Assembly (NCBI GenBank): GCA_027485695.1
Contig: JAIXQO010000002.1
Span: forward strand, 728,006-792,005
DNA from: Pseudomonadota bacterium
GTDB taxonomy: Bacteria > Bdellovibrionota > UBA1018
Direction of reading: 5' to 3'
DNA: 64,000 bases
Positions 8,027-16,849 of this stretch are shown one piece after another (positions within the stretch are counted from its first letter, which is position 1; every line of letters starts with the position of its first letter). The position numbers were made by a program, and so were the translations under genes. The notes below the pieces were generated by a model. That model ran no database searches and had not been told where the DNA came from. It saw only the letters and a program-made list of their open reading frames with translations.

Positions 8027-9184
8027 ATGCGTTTTATTGACGAAGCACTGATCAAAATTATTGCCGGACACGGTGGCCCCGGTTGCGTCAGTTTCCGACG
8101 TGAGAAATTCATCCCACGTGGTGGCCCAGACGGTGGCGACGGCGGTCGTGGTGGCGATGTCATTTTCAAGGCATCCATTCAAATCGGCACGCTCCAAGAC
8201 TTGCGCTATCGTCGCGAGTATTCCGCGCCATCCGGCGTGCACGGCTCCGGTGCAAACAAAGCCGGACGTGACGGCGAAGATATCGAAATTCGAGTTCCCG
8301 TAGGCACCGTCATCCGCGACCAAGAAACCGGAGAACTCCTCGTCGATTTCACTGAACATGGCGAAACATGGCTCGCAGCCAAAGGCGGTCGCGGCGGCAA
8401 AGGCAACGCCCACTTCGTCAGCTCCACGTTCCAGGCACCAAAATTCGCTCAAGAGGGCGAAGAAGGGCAAGAACGCGCGCTCAAACTCGAACTCAAACTT
8501 CTCGCCGACGTCGCTCTCATCGGATTCCCGAATGCCGGCAAATCGACGTTGATTTCACGCATCAGCGCTGCTCGTCCAAAAATCGCAGACTATGCGTTCA
8601 CGACTCTGACGCCAAACCTTGGCGTCGTGTCCCTGCCGGATCACTCCAGTTTCGTCGTCGCCGATATTCCCGGCCTCATCGAAGGCGCCCACCGTGGTAT
8701 GGGTCTCGGCCACAAGTTCCTGAAGCACATCGAGCGCACTCGAGTATTCGTGCACATGCTGGATGGAACGAAACTCTTAGAGGACGCGACCACTCCAACG
8801 ATGGATGAGGAGCGTGACTCGCTCGATTTCGCAGTCGATGAGCTGATTTCTCGCTACGAAATCATCCGTCGTGAACTGGGTCTTTTTAACGAAGAACTCC
8901 TCCATAAACCCGAAGTCGTCGTCATCAACAAAGGCGACCTCATTGGTGAGAATTCCGATCTCATGATTCGCGCGCGCGCCAAACTTCGCGCAAGACTCCA
9001 CTCCATTCGTGGCCGTGAGCCAGAAGGACAAGAACCGTATTTCGTGTCCGCCGTCAGCGGCCAAGGAGTCGAATCTCTGCTCTATCTCCTCAAGGAATAC
9101 GTATTCACCGAGAGAACCGCGATTGGCCTGACGACCAAAAAAGAAGTCATCATGCCATTTGACGAGAGCATTCGACGTTCATGA
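8027..9184 (+). CDS. obgE: Obg-family GTPase
   Basis: The 385-residue product starts with the glycine-rich Obg fold (HGGPGCVSFRREKF, GGPDGGDGGRGGDV) and continues with a GTPase domain: GFPNAGKST P-loop near residue 166, a switch II motif DIPGLIEGAH, NKGD for guanine specificity, and VSAVSGQGV. Obg acts in 50S assembly and stress signalling at the membrane or ribosome. No extra C-terminal domain is present beyond about residue 350. It overlaps nadD by ATGA and follows rplU-rpmA, the classical arrangement. Confidence 0.96.
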   Translation: MRFIDEALIKIIAGHGGPGCVSFRREKFIPRGGPDGGDGGRGGDVIFKASIQIGTLQDLRYRREYSAPSGVHGSGANKAGRDGEDIEIRVPVGTVIRDQETGELLVDFTEHGETWLAAKGGRGGKGNAHFVSSTFQAPKFAQEGEEGQERALKLELKLLADVALIGFPNAGKSTLISRISAARPKIADYAFTTLTPNLGVVSLPDHSSFVVADIPGLIEGAHRGMGLGHKFLKHIERTRVFVHMLDGTKLLEDATTPTMDEERDSLDFAVDELISRYEIIRRELGLFNEELLHKPEVVVINKGDLIGENSDLMIRARAKLRARLHSIRGREPEGQEPYFVSAVSGQGVESLLYLLKEYVFTERTAIGLTTKKEVIMPFDESIRRS

Positions 9185-9858
9185 GTTCGATGAGCGGAGC
9201 CGAGTTTTCAGACGCCATTGGCCTCCTCGGCGGCGCATTCGATCCGCCTCATGTCGGTCATGAACGACTAGCGCTGGAGATTTTGGAACGTTTTCCGCTC
9301 CGTGAGCTTCGATTCCTGCCGAATAACGGAACGGCGATGAAGTCCCCTCGAGCCTCCAGCCAACACCGCGTCGCCTGTTTGAAACGACTTACTGAGAGGA
9401 ATCCTCGATTCGCCCTCGAATCGTACGAGGTGGATCACCAGCCGCCACACTCCACTCACTCCACCTTAAGCACGCTCATTCAGCAAGGTCGCCTCGAGCC
9501 AAAAAAAACTGTGTTTTTCATGGGAACCGACCAGTGGATTCATTGGGACGCTTGGAAACGGTTTCCCGAAGTCTGCGATCTCACGAACTGGGTCATCCTC
9601 CTCCGCCGGGGCATCGACCCGGTGGCCGTTCAGGCGGCCAAAACACGTTATGTTTCGTCAGGAATTCTCAGTCAAATCGGAGAAATGAGCTTCCGCACCC
9701 GGGGTGGGCGAATCGTTGTCCTAAGCGAGACTTCCGCACCGGAAATCAGCTCAACCCAAATCCGAGAGTCTTTTGCGTTAACCGGCCAAGCACCCTTGGG
9801 CACTCTCCCAAGTTCGGTCGAAGCCTATTTGATGGAGCATCATGTCTATGGTAAATGA
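9181..9858 (+). CDS. nadD: Nicotinate-nucleotide adenylyltransferase
   Basis: NadD transfers AMP to nicotinate mononucleotide in NAD synthesis. The nucleotidyltransferase motif GGAFDPPHVGHERLA near residue 17 contains the HxGH signature, and ISSTQIRESF near the C-terminus is the second ATP-binding motif. MGTDQWIHWDAWKRF matches the family's MGaD-fl-W segment, with T in place of the usual A. At 225 residues it has normal length. The start overlaps the obgE stop and its own end overlaps the rsfS start, as in many genomes where nadD and rsfS are adjacent. Confidence 0.94.
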   Translation: MSSMSGAEFSDAIGLLGGAFDPPHVGHERLALEILERFPLRELRFLPNNGTAMKSPRASSQHRVACLKRLTERNPRFALESYEVDHQPPHSTHSTLSTLIQQGRLEPKKTVFFMGTDQWIHWDAWKRFPEVCDLTNWVILLRRGIDPVAVQAAKTRYVSSGILSQIGEMSFRTRGGRIVVLSETSAPEISSTQIRESFALTGQAPLGTLPSSVEAYLMEHHVYGK

Positions 9859-10282
9859 AACCACAACCGAATCCCCTTCAAGGAACTCCGTCATGTTGGA
9901 AAAAGATCCAAGCCTCGATCGCGTTTTACTTTGCGTTCGAGCGGCCATTGAGAAAAAAGCCGAAAACATCAAAATCCTCGATCTGCGCGAGCGGAGCGGT
10001 TTTACGGATTTTTTGATGGTCTGTAGCGGCACGTCCGACCGCCAGGTTTCTGCAATCAGCGAAAGCGTTCTCCAGGCCGTCGACGTTCATAACGTCCAAG
10101 TGGTCTCCAAAGAAGGCGTGACCGAAGGACGCTGGGCGCTCATCGACCTGGGCGACGTCGTCGTTCATATTTTTCTCGATGCGCTTCGCGACTACTACGA
10201 CCTTGAGAATCTCTGGGTTGATGCTCCTCGCGTGAAAATTCCGCCAGAATACTACGCTCCGAGCGCTAGCCGGGTGAACTGA
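9842..10282 (+). CDS. rsfS: Ribosomal silencing factor RsfS
   Basis: RsfS binds uL14 and blocks subunit joining in starvation. The family core is visible: KAENIKILDLRERSGFTDFLMVCSGTSDRQVSAI, then GRWALIDLGDVVVHIFLDALRDYYDLENLW near the C-terminus. Start choices are ATG 9842, 9848 or 9893; the first gives an N-terminal extension of 17 residues before MLEKDPSLDRVL. It overlaps nadD by 17 bases from ATG 9842. Confidence 0.93.
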   Translation: MSMVNETTTESPSRNSVMLEKDPSLDRVLLCVRAAIEKKAENIKILDLRERSGFTDFLMVCSGTSDRQVSAISESVLQAVDVHNVQVVSKEGVTEGRWALIDLGDVVVHIFLDALRDYYDLENLWVDAPRVKIPPEYYAPSASRVN

Positions 10283-10284
10283 CG

Positions 10285-10782
10285 TTGCGCGGAACTCTGA
10301 TCGCATTCGGGAAACTGAAGACGCCAGGAGTTCGCGAAACGGTCGACTACTATCTGCGCAATTTGAAACCGTGGTGGCCACTCGAAGAAGTCGAGCTCAA
10401 GCAAGCGCCACGCGAAGTGAAATCGTCTGCAGATCGGGCGCTCAATCAGCGCGACGAGGCCGAGGCATTTCGTAAGATCATATCGTCTAAGAAAACCTCT
10501 CGCTCACGGCTCATACTCCTCGATGAAACGGGCAAGAGCGGCTCCACGATGGAATGGGCCACGCGCTTCGAAAACTATCGCAGTGACGGAACCCAACACC
10601 TGTTCATCGGCGTTGGAAGCGCGTACGGCTGGGACGCTTCGCTTAAAAAAGAAGCCGACCTCCTTTGGTCATTTGGTCGAGAAACCCTTTCGCACGAAAT
10701 CGCGCGAGCCGTACTCGCCGAACAACTCTATCGTATCCACGCGGTCTTGAACCGCCACCCCTACCACAACGAAGGTGAATAA
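10285..10782 (+). CDS. rlmH: 23S rRNA pseudouridine-1915 N3-methyltransferase RlmH
   Basis: RlmH is a SPOUT methyltransferase acting on 70S ribosomes. Family landmarks: ILLDETGKSGSTMEWATRFE, the knot segment LFIGVGSAYGW, and the C-terminal LSHEIARAVLAEQLYRIHAVLNRHPYHNEGE, which is nearly invariant in the family (LYRA-IL-g-PYHr). It starts with TTG two bases after the rsfS stop; no ATG is available in frame upstream of the conserved part. The obgE-nadD-rsfS-rlmH order is widely conserved. Confidence 0.93.
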   Translation: MRGTLIAFGKLKTPGVRETVDYYLRNLKPWWPLEEVELKQAPREVKSSADRALNQRDEAEAFRKIISSKKTSRSRLILLDETGKSGSTMEWATRFENYRSDGTQHLFIGVGSAYGWDASLKKEADLLWSFGRETLSHEIARAVLAEQLYRIHAVLNRHPYHNEGE

Positions 10783-10830
10783 GGGCGCCAAGAAAAGGAC
10801 TTGCTTGCCAGGCTCCTGCCTTCCTGAAAA

Positions 10831-10849
10831 TCGCGCCTGTTAGGCGCGA
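10831..10849. repeat. Hairpin TCGCGCCT-GTT-AGGCGCGA after rlmH
   Basis: A perfect 8-bp inverted repeat (10831-10838 with 10842-10849) lies in the 263-base gap between rlmH and gpmI. It has no T-tract on the plus side, so it may stabilise a 3' end rather than terminate by itself. The proper T-tract hairpin lies 60 bases further on. Confidence 0.5.
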
Positions 10850-10909
10850 ACGCTTCACGCTTGTTATCTCAGCCATCCTGGCCTCGACCCCCGTGGGCGC
10901 TTTCGCGTG

Positions 10910-10933
10910 AAAATTCGCTCCTGCGAATTTTTT
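10910..10933 (+). terminator. Intrinsic terminator after rlmH
   Basis: AAAATTCGC (10910-10918) pairs with GCGAATTTT (10923-10931) around a TCCT loop, giving a run of six T at the 3' side. It would end the obgE-nadD-rsfS-rlmH transcript about 130 bases before gpmI. The stem is weak in GC. Confidence 0.6.
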
Positions 10934-11045
10934 CAGACGCGCAAGGTCCTTTCGCAGAGCCGACGCTTCAGATACCGATCACATACAAAGCTCTCACCAG
11001 AGCCTGCACATAGCCCTTTCTGCAAAAGTCTGGTAAAACCCGTCC

Positions 11046-12620
11046 ATGTCAGCAGCGCAACAAAAAGCACTCCTCATCGTTCTCGACGGTTTCGGCATCG
11101 GCAAGGACTCGCCTTTCAACTCAATCCGCAAAGCACGCAAGCCTTTCCTGGATGGCCTACTCGCCAAGTACCCGCACTCAGAACTCCTGACGCACGGAAA
11201 TGCGGTCGGACTCCCTGATGGAGTCATGGGCAACAGCGAAGTCGGACACATGACCATGGGCGCGGGGCGGATTCTTTATCAAGATCTCACCCGTATTTCT
11301 AAATCGATCACTGACGGCACGTTCTACCGTGAACGAGCACTACTAGAACTAAACACCCAGCTCTCGAAATCCGGCGGTCGCATTCACCTCATGGGACTCT
11401 TGAGCGATGGAGGTGTTCATAGCCACATCGAACACCTGGAGGCGCTCCTCAAATTCTTCTGCGAGAACCAGGCAAAAGAAATCTACATTCACGCATTCCT
11501 CGACGGACGCGACACCTCACCGGGATCAGCAGCGAAATTCCTCAAGCGCACCGAAGACGCAATCGCGAGCCTGAAAGCGCAGGGCCTCTCGTCCACGATC
11601 AAAATCGCGAGCCTCTCCGGACGTTATTTCGCCATGGACCGCGATAACCGATGGGACCGAGTCGAAAAAGCCTACCGAGTGCTGACTGGAGAAGCGCCCG
11701 TCGCCTCTCTGTCCGCGATCGATGCATTTCAAGCATCACAAGCGGATGGCAAAACGGACGAGTTCGTTGAGCCCGTGCTACTCGATTCTAACGGCGCGAT
11801 TCGCGCGAGCGACTGCGTCTTGTTTTTTAACTATCGTTCCGACCGTGCGCGCGAATTGACATCCGCATTTATCAGCGAAGAATTCGCCGGTTTTGACCGC
11901 CGTTTTGTGATCCCACGGGATTCGTATCTCTGCATGACCCAATACGATGCGAAACTCAAAGCTCGCCTGATTTTCGAGCCGCAGAACTTGGATCTCATTT
12001 TCCCGCAAGTGCTGGAGCAAAATGCCTTACGACAATTCCGAATCGCAGAGACAGAAAAATATGCGCATGTGACGTTCTTTTTTAACGGCGGGCGCGAGGC
12101 TCCTTTTGTTGGAGAAGAGCGGTTACTCATTCCATCACCCAAGGACGTTGCGACCTACGATCTCAAACCCGAGATGAGCGCCGACACCGTCGCCGAAGAA
12201 CTCAAGAAACGGATCGAATCCACGGTCGACGATTTCATCCTCGTCAATTTCGCGAACGCTGACATGGTCGGACACACCGGTAATTTCGAAGCAGCCGTGC
12301 GCGCCATTGAATGCCTCGATCGCTGTATGGAAAAAGTCATCGGAGCCGCCGAGAAAAATGGCTTCCACACGCTACTGACCGCCGACCACGGCAATGCCGA
12401 GGAAATGTGCGATCACGAGGGCCACATCCACACCCAACACACGCTGAACCCCGTGCCGGCACTCTACGTCGGCCCCAATAGCGCCACCGCCCCACGGGCA
12501 GATCGTCTTCGCCTCAAGGATGGCGGATTGTCGGACATCATGCCGACACTGCTCGACATCATGGGTTTGCCGATACCGGCGCCCGTGACGGGGAAAACGC
12601 TTTTTGAAAAGATCTCTTAA
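11046..12620 (+). CDS. gpmI: 2,3-bisphosphoglycerate-independent phosphoglycerate mutase
   Basis: The enzyme interconverts 3- and 2-phosphoglycerate in glycolysis, with two manganese ions and a phosphoserine. VLDGFGIG carries the first metal Asp, and GNSEVGHMTMGAGR holds the catalytic Ser at residue 64. HAFLDGRDTSPGSA and the C-terminal ADHGNAEEM with HTQHTLNPVPALYV supply the other metal and substrate residues. At 524 residues the length is typical. pfkA follows at once, forming a glycolytic pair. Confidence 0.96.
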   Translation: MSAAQQKALLIVLDGFGIGKDSPFNSIRKARKPFLDGLLAKYPHSELLTHGNAVGLPDGVMGNSEVGHMTMGAGRILYQDLTRISKSITDGTFYRERALLELNTQLSKSGGRIHLMGLLSDGGVHSHIEHLEALLKFFCENQAKEIYIHAFLDGRDTSPGSAAKFLKRTEDAIASLKAQGLSSTIKIASLSGRYFAMDRDNRWDRVEKAYRVLTGEAPVASLSAIDAFQASQADGKTDEFVEPVLLDSNGAIRASDCVLFFNYRSDRARELTSAFISEEFAGFDRRFVIPRDSYLCMTQYDAKLKARLIFEPQNLDLIFPQVLEQNALRQFRIAETEKYAHVTFFFNGGREAPFVGEERLLIPSPKDVATYDLKPEMSADTVAEELKKRIESTVDDFILVNFANADMVGHTGNFEAAVRAIECLDRCMEKVIGAAEKNGFHTLLTADHGNAEEMCDHEGHIHTQHTLNPVPALYVGPNSATAPRADRLRLKDGGLSDIMPTLLDIMGLPIPAPVTGKTLFEKIS

Positions 12621-12663
12621 CGAGACAAAAGTCATTGTCGCGAATAGAATAAAGCCACACCTT

Positions 12664-13671
12664 ATGATGCTCGAACTGCCTAAATTTCCTACCTCGGTCA
12701 AACTCAAGTCTATCGCCGTTCTCACCTCAGGCGGTGACGCCCCAGGAATGAACGCCGCCGTCCGCGCCGTCGTTCGATACGGCTTAGCCAAAGGCGTCTC
12801 CGTCTATGGCATCCCGAAGGGATACAGCGGACTCCTGGAAGGTCAGTTCAATCCGATGACCCTTTCGTCGGTGGCCAACATCATCCAAAAAGGCGGCACG
12901 ATCCTGAAAACCGATCGATGCCCGGCATTCATGAAAAAATCCGTCCGCAAAGAAGCGGCCAACCTCTTGCGCAGGCATGGGATCGACGGCCTGGTCGTCA
13001 TCGGCGGAGACGGTTCGTTCACGGGTGCCTCCTTGCTCGAAGCCGAGAACCGATTCCCGACCATGGGTGTCCCCGGCACGATCGACAACGACATCGCCGA
13101 AACCGACGATACGATCGGATTCGATACTGCGGTGAACACAGCGATCGACGCCATCGACCGCATTCGTGACACGGCAAGTTCGCACGATCGCACTTTCCTC
13201 GTCGAAGTCATGGGCCGAAACTCCGGCTGGATTGCTCTCTCGACTGGAATCGGCGGTGGCGCTGAGACGATCATCGTCCCGGAAGAACCTTACACGATCA
13301 GAAAAATCGACGAGACCATCCGTCGCGGTCTGGAGCGCGGCAAATCGTCCAGCATCATCGTCGTCGCCGAAGGCAAGACCTCGGGGCGCGGACGTGAAAT
13401 TGCCGAAGCCCTCATCAAACTCGGTCACCTCGAACCCAAAGTCTGCACGCTCGGACACATCCAACGCGGCGGAGCACCTTCGGCTCACGATCGTATGCTG
13501 GGTTCGTTCCTGGGCGCGACGGCGACGCAACTTCTCATCGCGGGTAAGTCCAAAGGCATGGTCGGCGTGAAAAATAATCGTGTCGTCTACGTTCCTTACT
13601 CGCGTGTCATCGGCAAAAAGAAAGCACTCCCAGCGAACGCGACTCATTTGGCGTCCATTCTGGCGTCTTAG
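12664..13671 (+). CDS. pfkA: ATP-dependent 6-phosphofructokinase
   Basis: This group A phosphofructokinase has the ATP site AVLTSGGDAPGMNAAVR, GGDGSFTGA, the catalytic TIDNDIAETDDTIGFDTA, the fructose-6-phosphate-binding VEVMGRNSGWIA, and the C-terminal LGHIQRGGAPSAHDR. G after GGD in the GGDGS motif is typical of ATP-using enzymes. I use ATG 12664 (335 residues). A TTG at 12604 overlapping gpmI would add 20 residues unlike the family. It shares direction and spacing with gpmI, so glycolytic co-expression is likely. Confidence 0.95.
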   Translation: MMLELPKFPTSVKLKSIAVLTSGGDAPGMNAAVRAVVRYGLAKGVSVYGIPKGYSGLLEGQFNPMTLSSVANIIQKGGTILKTDRCPAFMKKSVRKEAANLLRRHGIDGLVVIGGDGSFTGASLLEAENRFPTMGVPGTIDNDIAETDDTIGFDTAVNTAIDAIDRIRDTASSHDRTFLVEVMGRNSGWIALSTGIGGGAETIIVPEEPYTIRKIDETIRRGLERGKSSSIIVVAEGKTSGRGREIAEALIKLGHLEPKVCTLGHIQRGGAPSAHDRMLGSFLGATATQLLIAGKSKGMVGVKNNRVVYVPYSRVIGKKKALPANATHLASILAS

Positions 13672-13740
13672 AAAAATTCGTGGTTTGCCCGGTTCCTGCC
13701 TGACTGAATACTTCGGCCCAATATTCGCACCTTCGTTCGG

Positions 13741-14505
13741 ATGACCTGGCTCACCTGTTCGTCCGAAAAACATCCACTCGACTGGCGAACCCTGGTCTTA
13801 CGGCAACCCTGCCAGCGCTGTATGGATTCGATCATCCCCATTCCGGATGCCGCCTGCCCGAGTTGTTTCTCCCTGACCTGCGGTGGCTCATGCCGCCTAT
13901 TCAAAGTACTCCACACCGTTCACGGTCCGTGGATTCAGACTTTCCATCCGCTTTACTTGCATCACGAGGGGTCGAGCGCGTTTTTCAAACACTGGAAAAA
14001 AGCAGGTAACCCTCGCTCGCTCGGTAAGCTCGTCCGCCAAGTCTCCCCGCCTGCGCTTGCCCGAATTCGCGCGCTTTCGGTCGACGCACTTATCCCGGTT
14101 CCACAATCCTGGGCTCGAATTTTTCGTCTGAGACGTTCCACCAGTGGAGAGGTCGCAAGAATGATTCAGAACTCTGCACTTCCGCACTCACCGGTCCTCA
14201 GCACGACGACCGAACCCAGACCTCAACAACGCGAAAACAACGGCTATGAACGATTTACACGCGAACGCCTGAAAATAAAAACGCTCCCCGAGAATCAAAT
14301 CCGGGGAGCGTCCATTCTGATCATCGATGATTTTTTAACGACGGGCTCAACCGTGCTCGAGTTCGCTGAACTCCTCAAGCGGCTGGGCGCGCGTGAGTTG
14401 CATCTCGCCACTCTCGCTTTGCGTGTCCGACGTGATGAGCGCATTTTGAGCCGAGAAGAACCGGTCCAACTGAGCGCCGAGCGATTCGAATCCGCAAGCG
14501 CTTGA
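13741..14505 (+). CDS. comF: ComF-family phosphoribosyltransferase-like protein
   Basis: ComF-like proteins act in DNA uptake or recombination; the biochemical role is unsettled. The N-terminal zinc-ribbon cysteines are C24, C27, C39, C42, C47 and C51. ALIPVPQSWARIFRLRR precedes the NGYERF segment, and SILIIDDFLTTGST at about residues 191-204 is the PRPP-binding loop. The last 53 codons overlap the convergent gene at 14347-15555. A perfect 10-bp inverted repeat inside the coding sequence (14281-14311) reads as a terminator on the other strand. Confidence 0.9.
   Translation: MTWLTCSSEKHPLDWRTLVLRQPCQRCMDSIIPIPDAACPSCFSLTCGGSCRLFKVLHTVHGPWIQTFHPLYLHHEGSSAFFKHWKKAGNPRSLGKLVRQVSPPALARIRALSVDALIPVPQSWARIFRLRRSTSGEVARMIQNSALPHSPVLSTTTEPRPQQRENNGYERFTRERLKIKTLPENQIRGASILIIDDFLTTGSTVLEFAELLKRLGARELHLATLALRVRRDERILSREEPVQLSAERFESASA
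14271..14311 (-). terminator. Intrinsic terminator of the lysC operon, embedded in comF
   Basis: Read on the minus strand, ACGCTCCCCG and CGGGGAGCGT form a perfect 10-bp stem with an 11-base loop, immediately followed by TTTTATTTTC. It starts 36 bases past the stop of the minus gene at 14347. The same DNA encodes comF residues just before the PRPP loop. Confidence 0.85.
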
Positions 14506-15555
14506 GAAAACAACGTAGCGTTTCTCGCGCGGGAGCGAGACGGCTTCGCGCACATCACTGCCTGACGAATAGATTTCGTTTTCCAGAAAGCGAACTTGTT
14601 CGTTTTCGATGATGTCGAGAAAAGTAGTCTTACCTTCTGGCAGGTGCTCGGAAGCCGAGAACATTTTGTCGAGCGATTGCTTCATGCGGCGCAGACGCTT
14701 GGCGATCGCGGCGTTATCTTCGCCCTCACCCTCAGGCAGAACCACAGTCCAAACGCTCTCGCGACCTTCGTTGAAAAACGAGCCCAAGAGGTTGCGAGCT
14801 TGCACTTCGCCGGCTTCGCGATGAAGCGGGGCAAAGAATGCGCTCGTGATCGACGCATTCTGAAAACTCGAATGTTTGAGAAAAAGTTGGAGCACCGAAT
14901 GCGTGCGACGGGAACGAAAGAGAGAGGTCGTCTTGCCTAGACCTTCGATCGCGGACAGCGCCGAAACGCGGTCACAACCGAGTAGATGGGTCGCCCGAAT
15001 CGGAGCGTCGTCGCTGAGGTTCACGAGCACGCCCGATTCATCGAACGATACGGAACTAACGACGGCATGAGAAAGGTAACGAACCAGCGGAGACGCGAGC
15101 GCCAGGATGCGCATCTCGTCTTCGAGATCACACCACGATTGTCCGAACGAGACTTCATGGATGGGCGTGAGCACGCGTTCGCCGTCGACGAAGTATTCGT
15201 CGCGAATGGCGGTACGCTCTTCGTCGGTGGATTTCTTGATCCAATCTGCAGGAACGAAATTTGATTTGCGGAATTCTCGGATAAACGAGCCCTCTTCGGG
15301 GAGTCGATCCACAAGCCCGAGCGAGAGCAAGAGTCCGCCGAAAAACGACGAACCGGTACCTTGGGCCATGGCGTTCATCGGGTGGGTCATCGTGATCCGA
15401 GAGCCGGGAATCCAGTTTACTCGGTATCCCAATCGAACCCAGGAGAGTACGGACGAAACGGCAGACAGACCATCGCCGATCACCAGAGGGACGGCATCTT
15501 CGTGCGGCTGAACGCGTTCGACTACGGGTTCCGTGGAAGCTTTTTTCTTTTTCAT
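14347..15555 (-). CDS. Conserved-looking protein with Rossmann-like N-terminus, unknown function
   Basis: The 402-residue soluble protein has a Lys-rich start and then VIGDGLSAVSSVLSWVRLGYRV at residues 25-46, which resembles a dinucleotide-binding beta-alpha-beta unit (GDGLSA in place of GxGxxG). Later segments, such as THLLGCDRVSALSAIEGLG and KRYVVFSSACGFESLGAQL, would fit an FAD-dependent oxidoreductase-like layout, but I cannot assign a family. The start overlaps the lysC stop by ATGA, so it is translationally coupled to aspartate kinase. Its 3' end overlaps comF by 159 bases in antisense. Confidence 0.75.
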   Translation of the reverse strand: MKKKKASTEPVVERVQPHEDAVPLVIGDGLSAVSSVLSWVRLGYRVNWIPGSRITMTHPMNAMAQGTGSSFFGGLLLSLGLVDRLPEEGSFIREFRKSNFVPADWIKKSTDEERTAIRDEYFVDGERVLTPIHEVSFGQSWCDLEDEMRILALASPLVRYLSHAVVSSVSFDESGVLVNLSDDAPIRATHLLGCDRVSALSAIEGLGKTTSLFRSRRTHSVLQLFLKHSSFQNASITSAFFAPLHREAGEVQARNLLGSFFNEGRESVWTVVLPEGEGEDNAAIAKRLRRMKQSLDKMFSASEHLPEGKTTFLDIIENEQVRFLENEIYSSGSDVREAVSLPREKRYVVFSSACGFESLGAQLDRFFSAQNALITSDTQSESGEMQLTRAQPLEEFSELEHG

Positions 15556-16760
15556 CCGTGTTGCTCCTTTTCGATCAATTCTTCATGAAGTTTCTGAACT
15601 GCATCAGTCGCGCGATGCGCGGGCAGTGCAAAAGTAATCGCCAGGCTAGTCGCTTGTCCGACCGAAGCATTCAGCCCCAAAGCCTCTAACCACGTTGCCA
15701 CGTCGCGGAGAATCCGTCCATCTTGGGTCAGCCTAGAACCCACGATTGAGACCGGAATCTGGCTGTCATCCAGACGAATTCCGGTGACGAATCCATCCTT
15801 GCGCAGTTCCTCGAGCCCTTTGGTCCACTCTGAGATCGCGTCTTTTTCGACAAACATCCGGAGTTTCTCGCCTTGGAAATCCGGGGCCAGGATCAAAAGA
15901 CTCCGCGACGCCGAAAGGTCCCAGACCGCCGAAGCCACCGATGGCCGTGCCAGAGAAAGCTCCAAGAGGACCTTGGACGCGTCTGCAGTTACACCCGTCA
16001 CCTGTGGTTCTTCCATACCTTCTCGTCGTATTTCTCCCACTTCGGTCCCCTCATTCTCCGGTTTCAGGCTGTTTCGAACCCAAAGCGGTACTTTGTATTT
16101 TTGTGCAAGCTCCACCGATCTCGGGTGCAAAACCCCCGCTCCACGAAGCGCGAGCTCCACCATGACTTCAAGCGAAATTTTCTTGAGGTGCCGAGCGTTT
16201 TTGACCACTCGCGGATCCGCCGAGAAAACTCCATCGACGTCCGTAAAAATATCGCAACGCGAAGCTCCCAGAACGGCAGCGAGCGCAACCGCGGTCGTGT
16301 CCGAGCCCCCCCGTCCCAGTGTCGTGATTTCCTTAGTACGGCTCACACCTTGAAATCCGGCGACGATTGCGACTTGGCCCTGCGTCAGCGCGGATCGAAC
16401 TCGGTCACCCAGAATCGTCTCGATTCTTGCGCGACGATGCGATCCTGTGGTGATGATGCCCGATTGTGAGCCCGTAAATGAAACTGCGTCAATGCCGAGC
16501 TCCTTGAGCGCCATCGAAAGCAAGGCCATCGAAATTCGCTCGCCTGCGGTCAGGAGCATGTCCACTTCGCGAGCCGGGGGATCCAGGCAAACCTGATGTG
16601 CAAGCCCCAGGAGCTCATCCGTCGTGTGACCCATCGCAGAAACGACGATCACGAGCTGATTTCCGTCGCGGGCGGTCCGTGCGATTTGAGCAGCGACAGC
16701 GCGGATTCGTTCGGGAGTTCCGACCGAAGTTCCACCGAATTTTTGCACTAAAATAGCCAT
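15552..16760 (-). CDS. lysC: Aspartate kinase
   Basis: Aspartokinase phosphorylates aspartate at the entry of lysine, threonine, methionine and diaminopimelate synthesis. KFGGTSVG (7-14), VVSAMGHTTDELL, LLTAGERISMALL, GRGGSDTTAVALA and FTDVDGVFSADPRVV are the kinase signatures. After about residue 255 come two ACT-type segments (VSIVGSRLTQDGRI among them), the usual allosteric feedback domains. A length of 402 residues fits the monofunctional alpha-type kinase. It is coupled to the 402-residue unknown protein downstream. Confidence 0.95.
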   Translation of the reverse strand: MAILVQKFGGTSVGTPERIRAVAAQIARTARDGNQLVIVVSAMGHTTDELLGLAHQVCLDPPAREVDMLLTAGERISMALLSMALKELGIDAVSFTGSQSGIITTGSHRRARIETILGDRVRSALTQGQVAIVAGFQGVSRTKEITTLGRGGSDTTAVALAAVLGASRCDIFTDVDGVFSADPRVVKNARHLKKISLEVMVELALRGAGVLHPRSVELAQKYKVPLWVRNSLKPENEGTEVGEIRREGMEEPQVTGVTADASKVLLELSLARPSVASAVWDLSASRSLLILAPDFQGEKLRMFVEKDAISEWTKGLEELRKDGFVTGIRLDDSQIPVSIVGSRLTQDGRILRDVATWLEALGLNASVGQATSLAITFALPAHRATDAVQKLHEELIEKEQHG

Positions 16761-16849
16761 GGATTGAGAACGACAATGTAGGAAAAAACCAGGGTTCTGT
16801 CCATGTCGAAGCCCATAATGCGCTATGCATCAATCAAAAGGCGTCATGG

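Noticed and set aside
10808..10822. 15-base match GCCAGGCTCCTGCCT also at 53743-53757
   Set aside because: One such match is expected by chance in a window of this size; one copy is inside a coding region and the flanks differ.
12784..13773. 329-codon open frame on the minus strand
   Set aside because: Antisense shadow of pfkA caused by biased codon use; Asp/Arg-rich translation with no domain.
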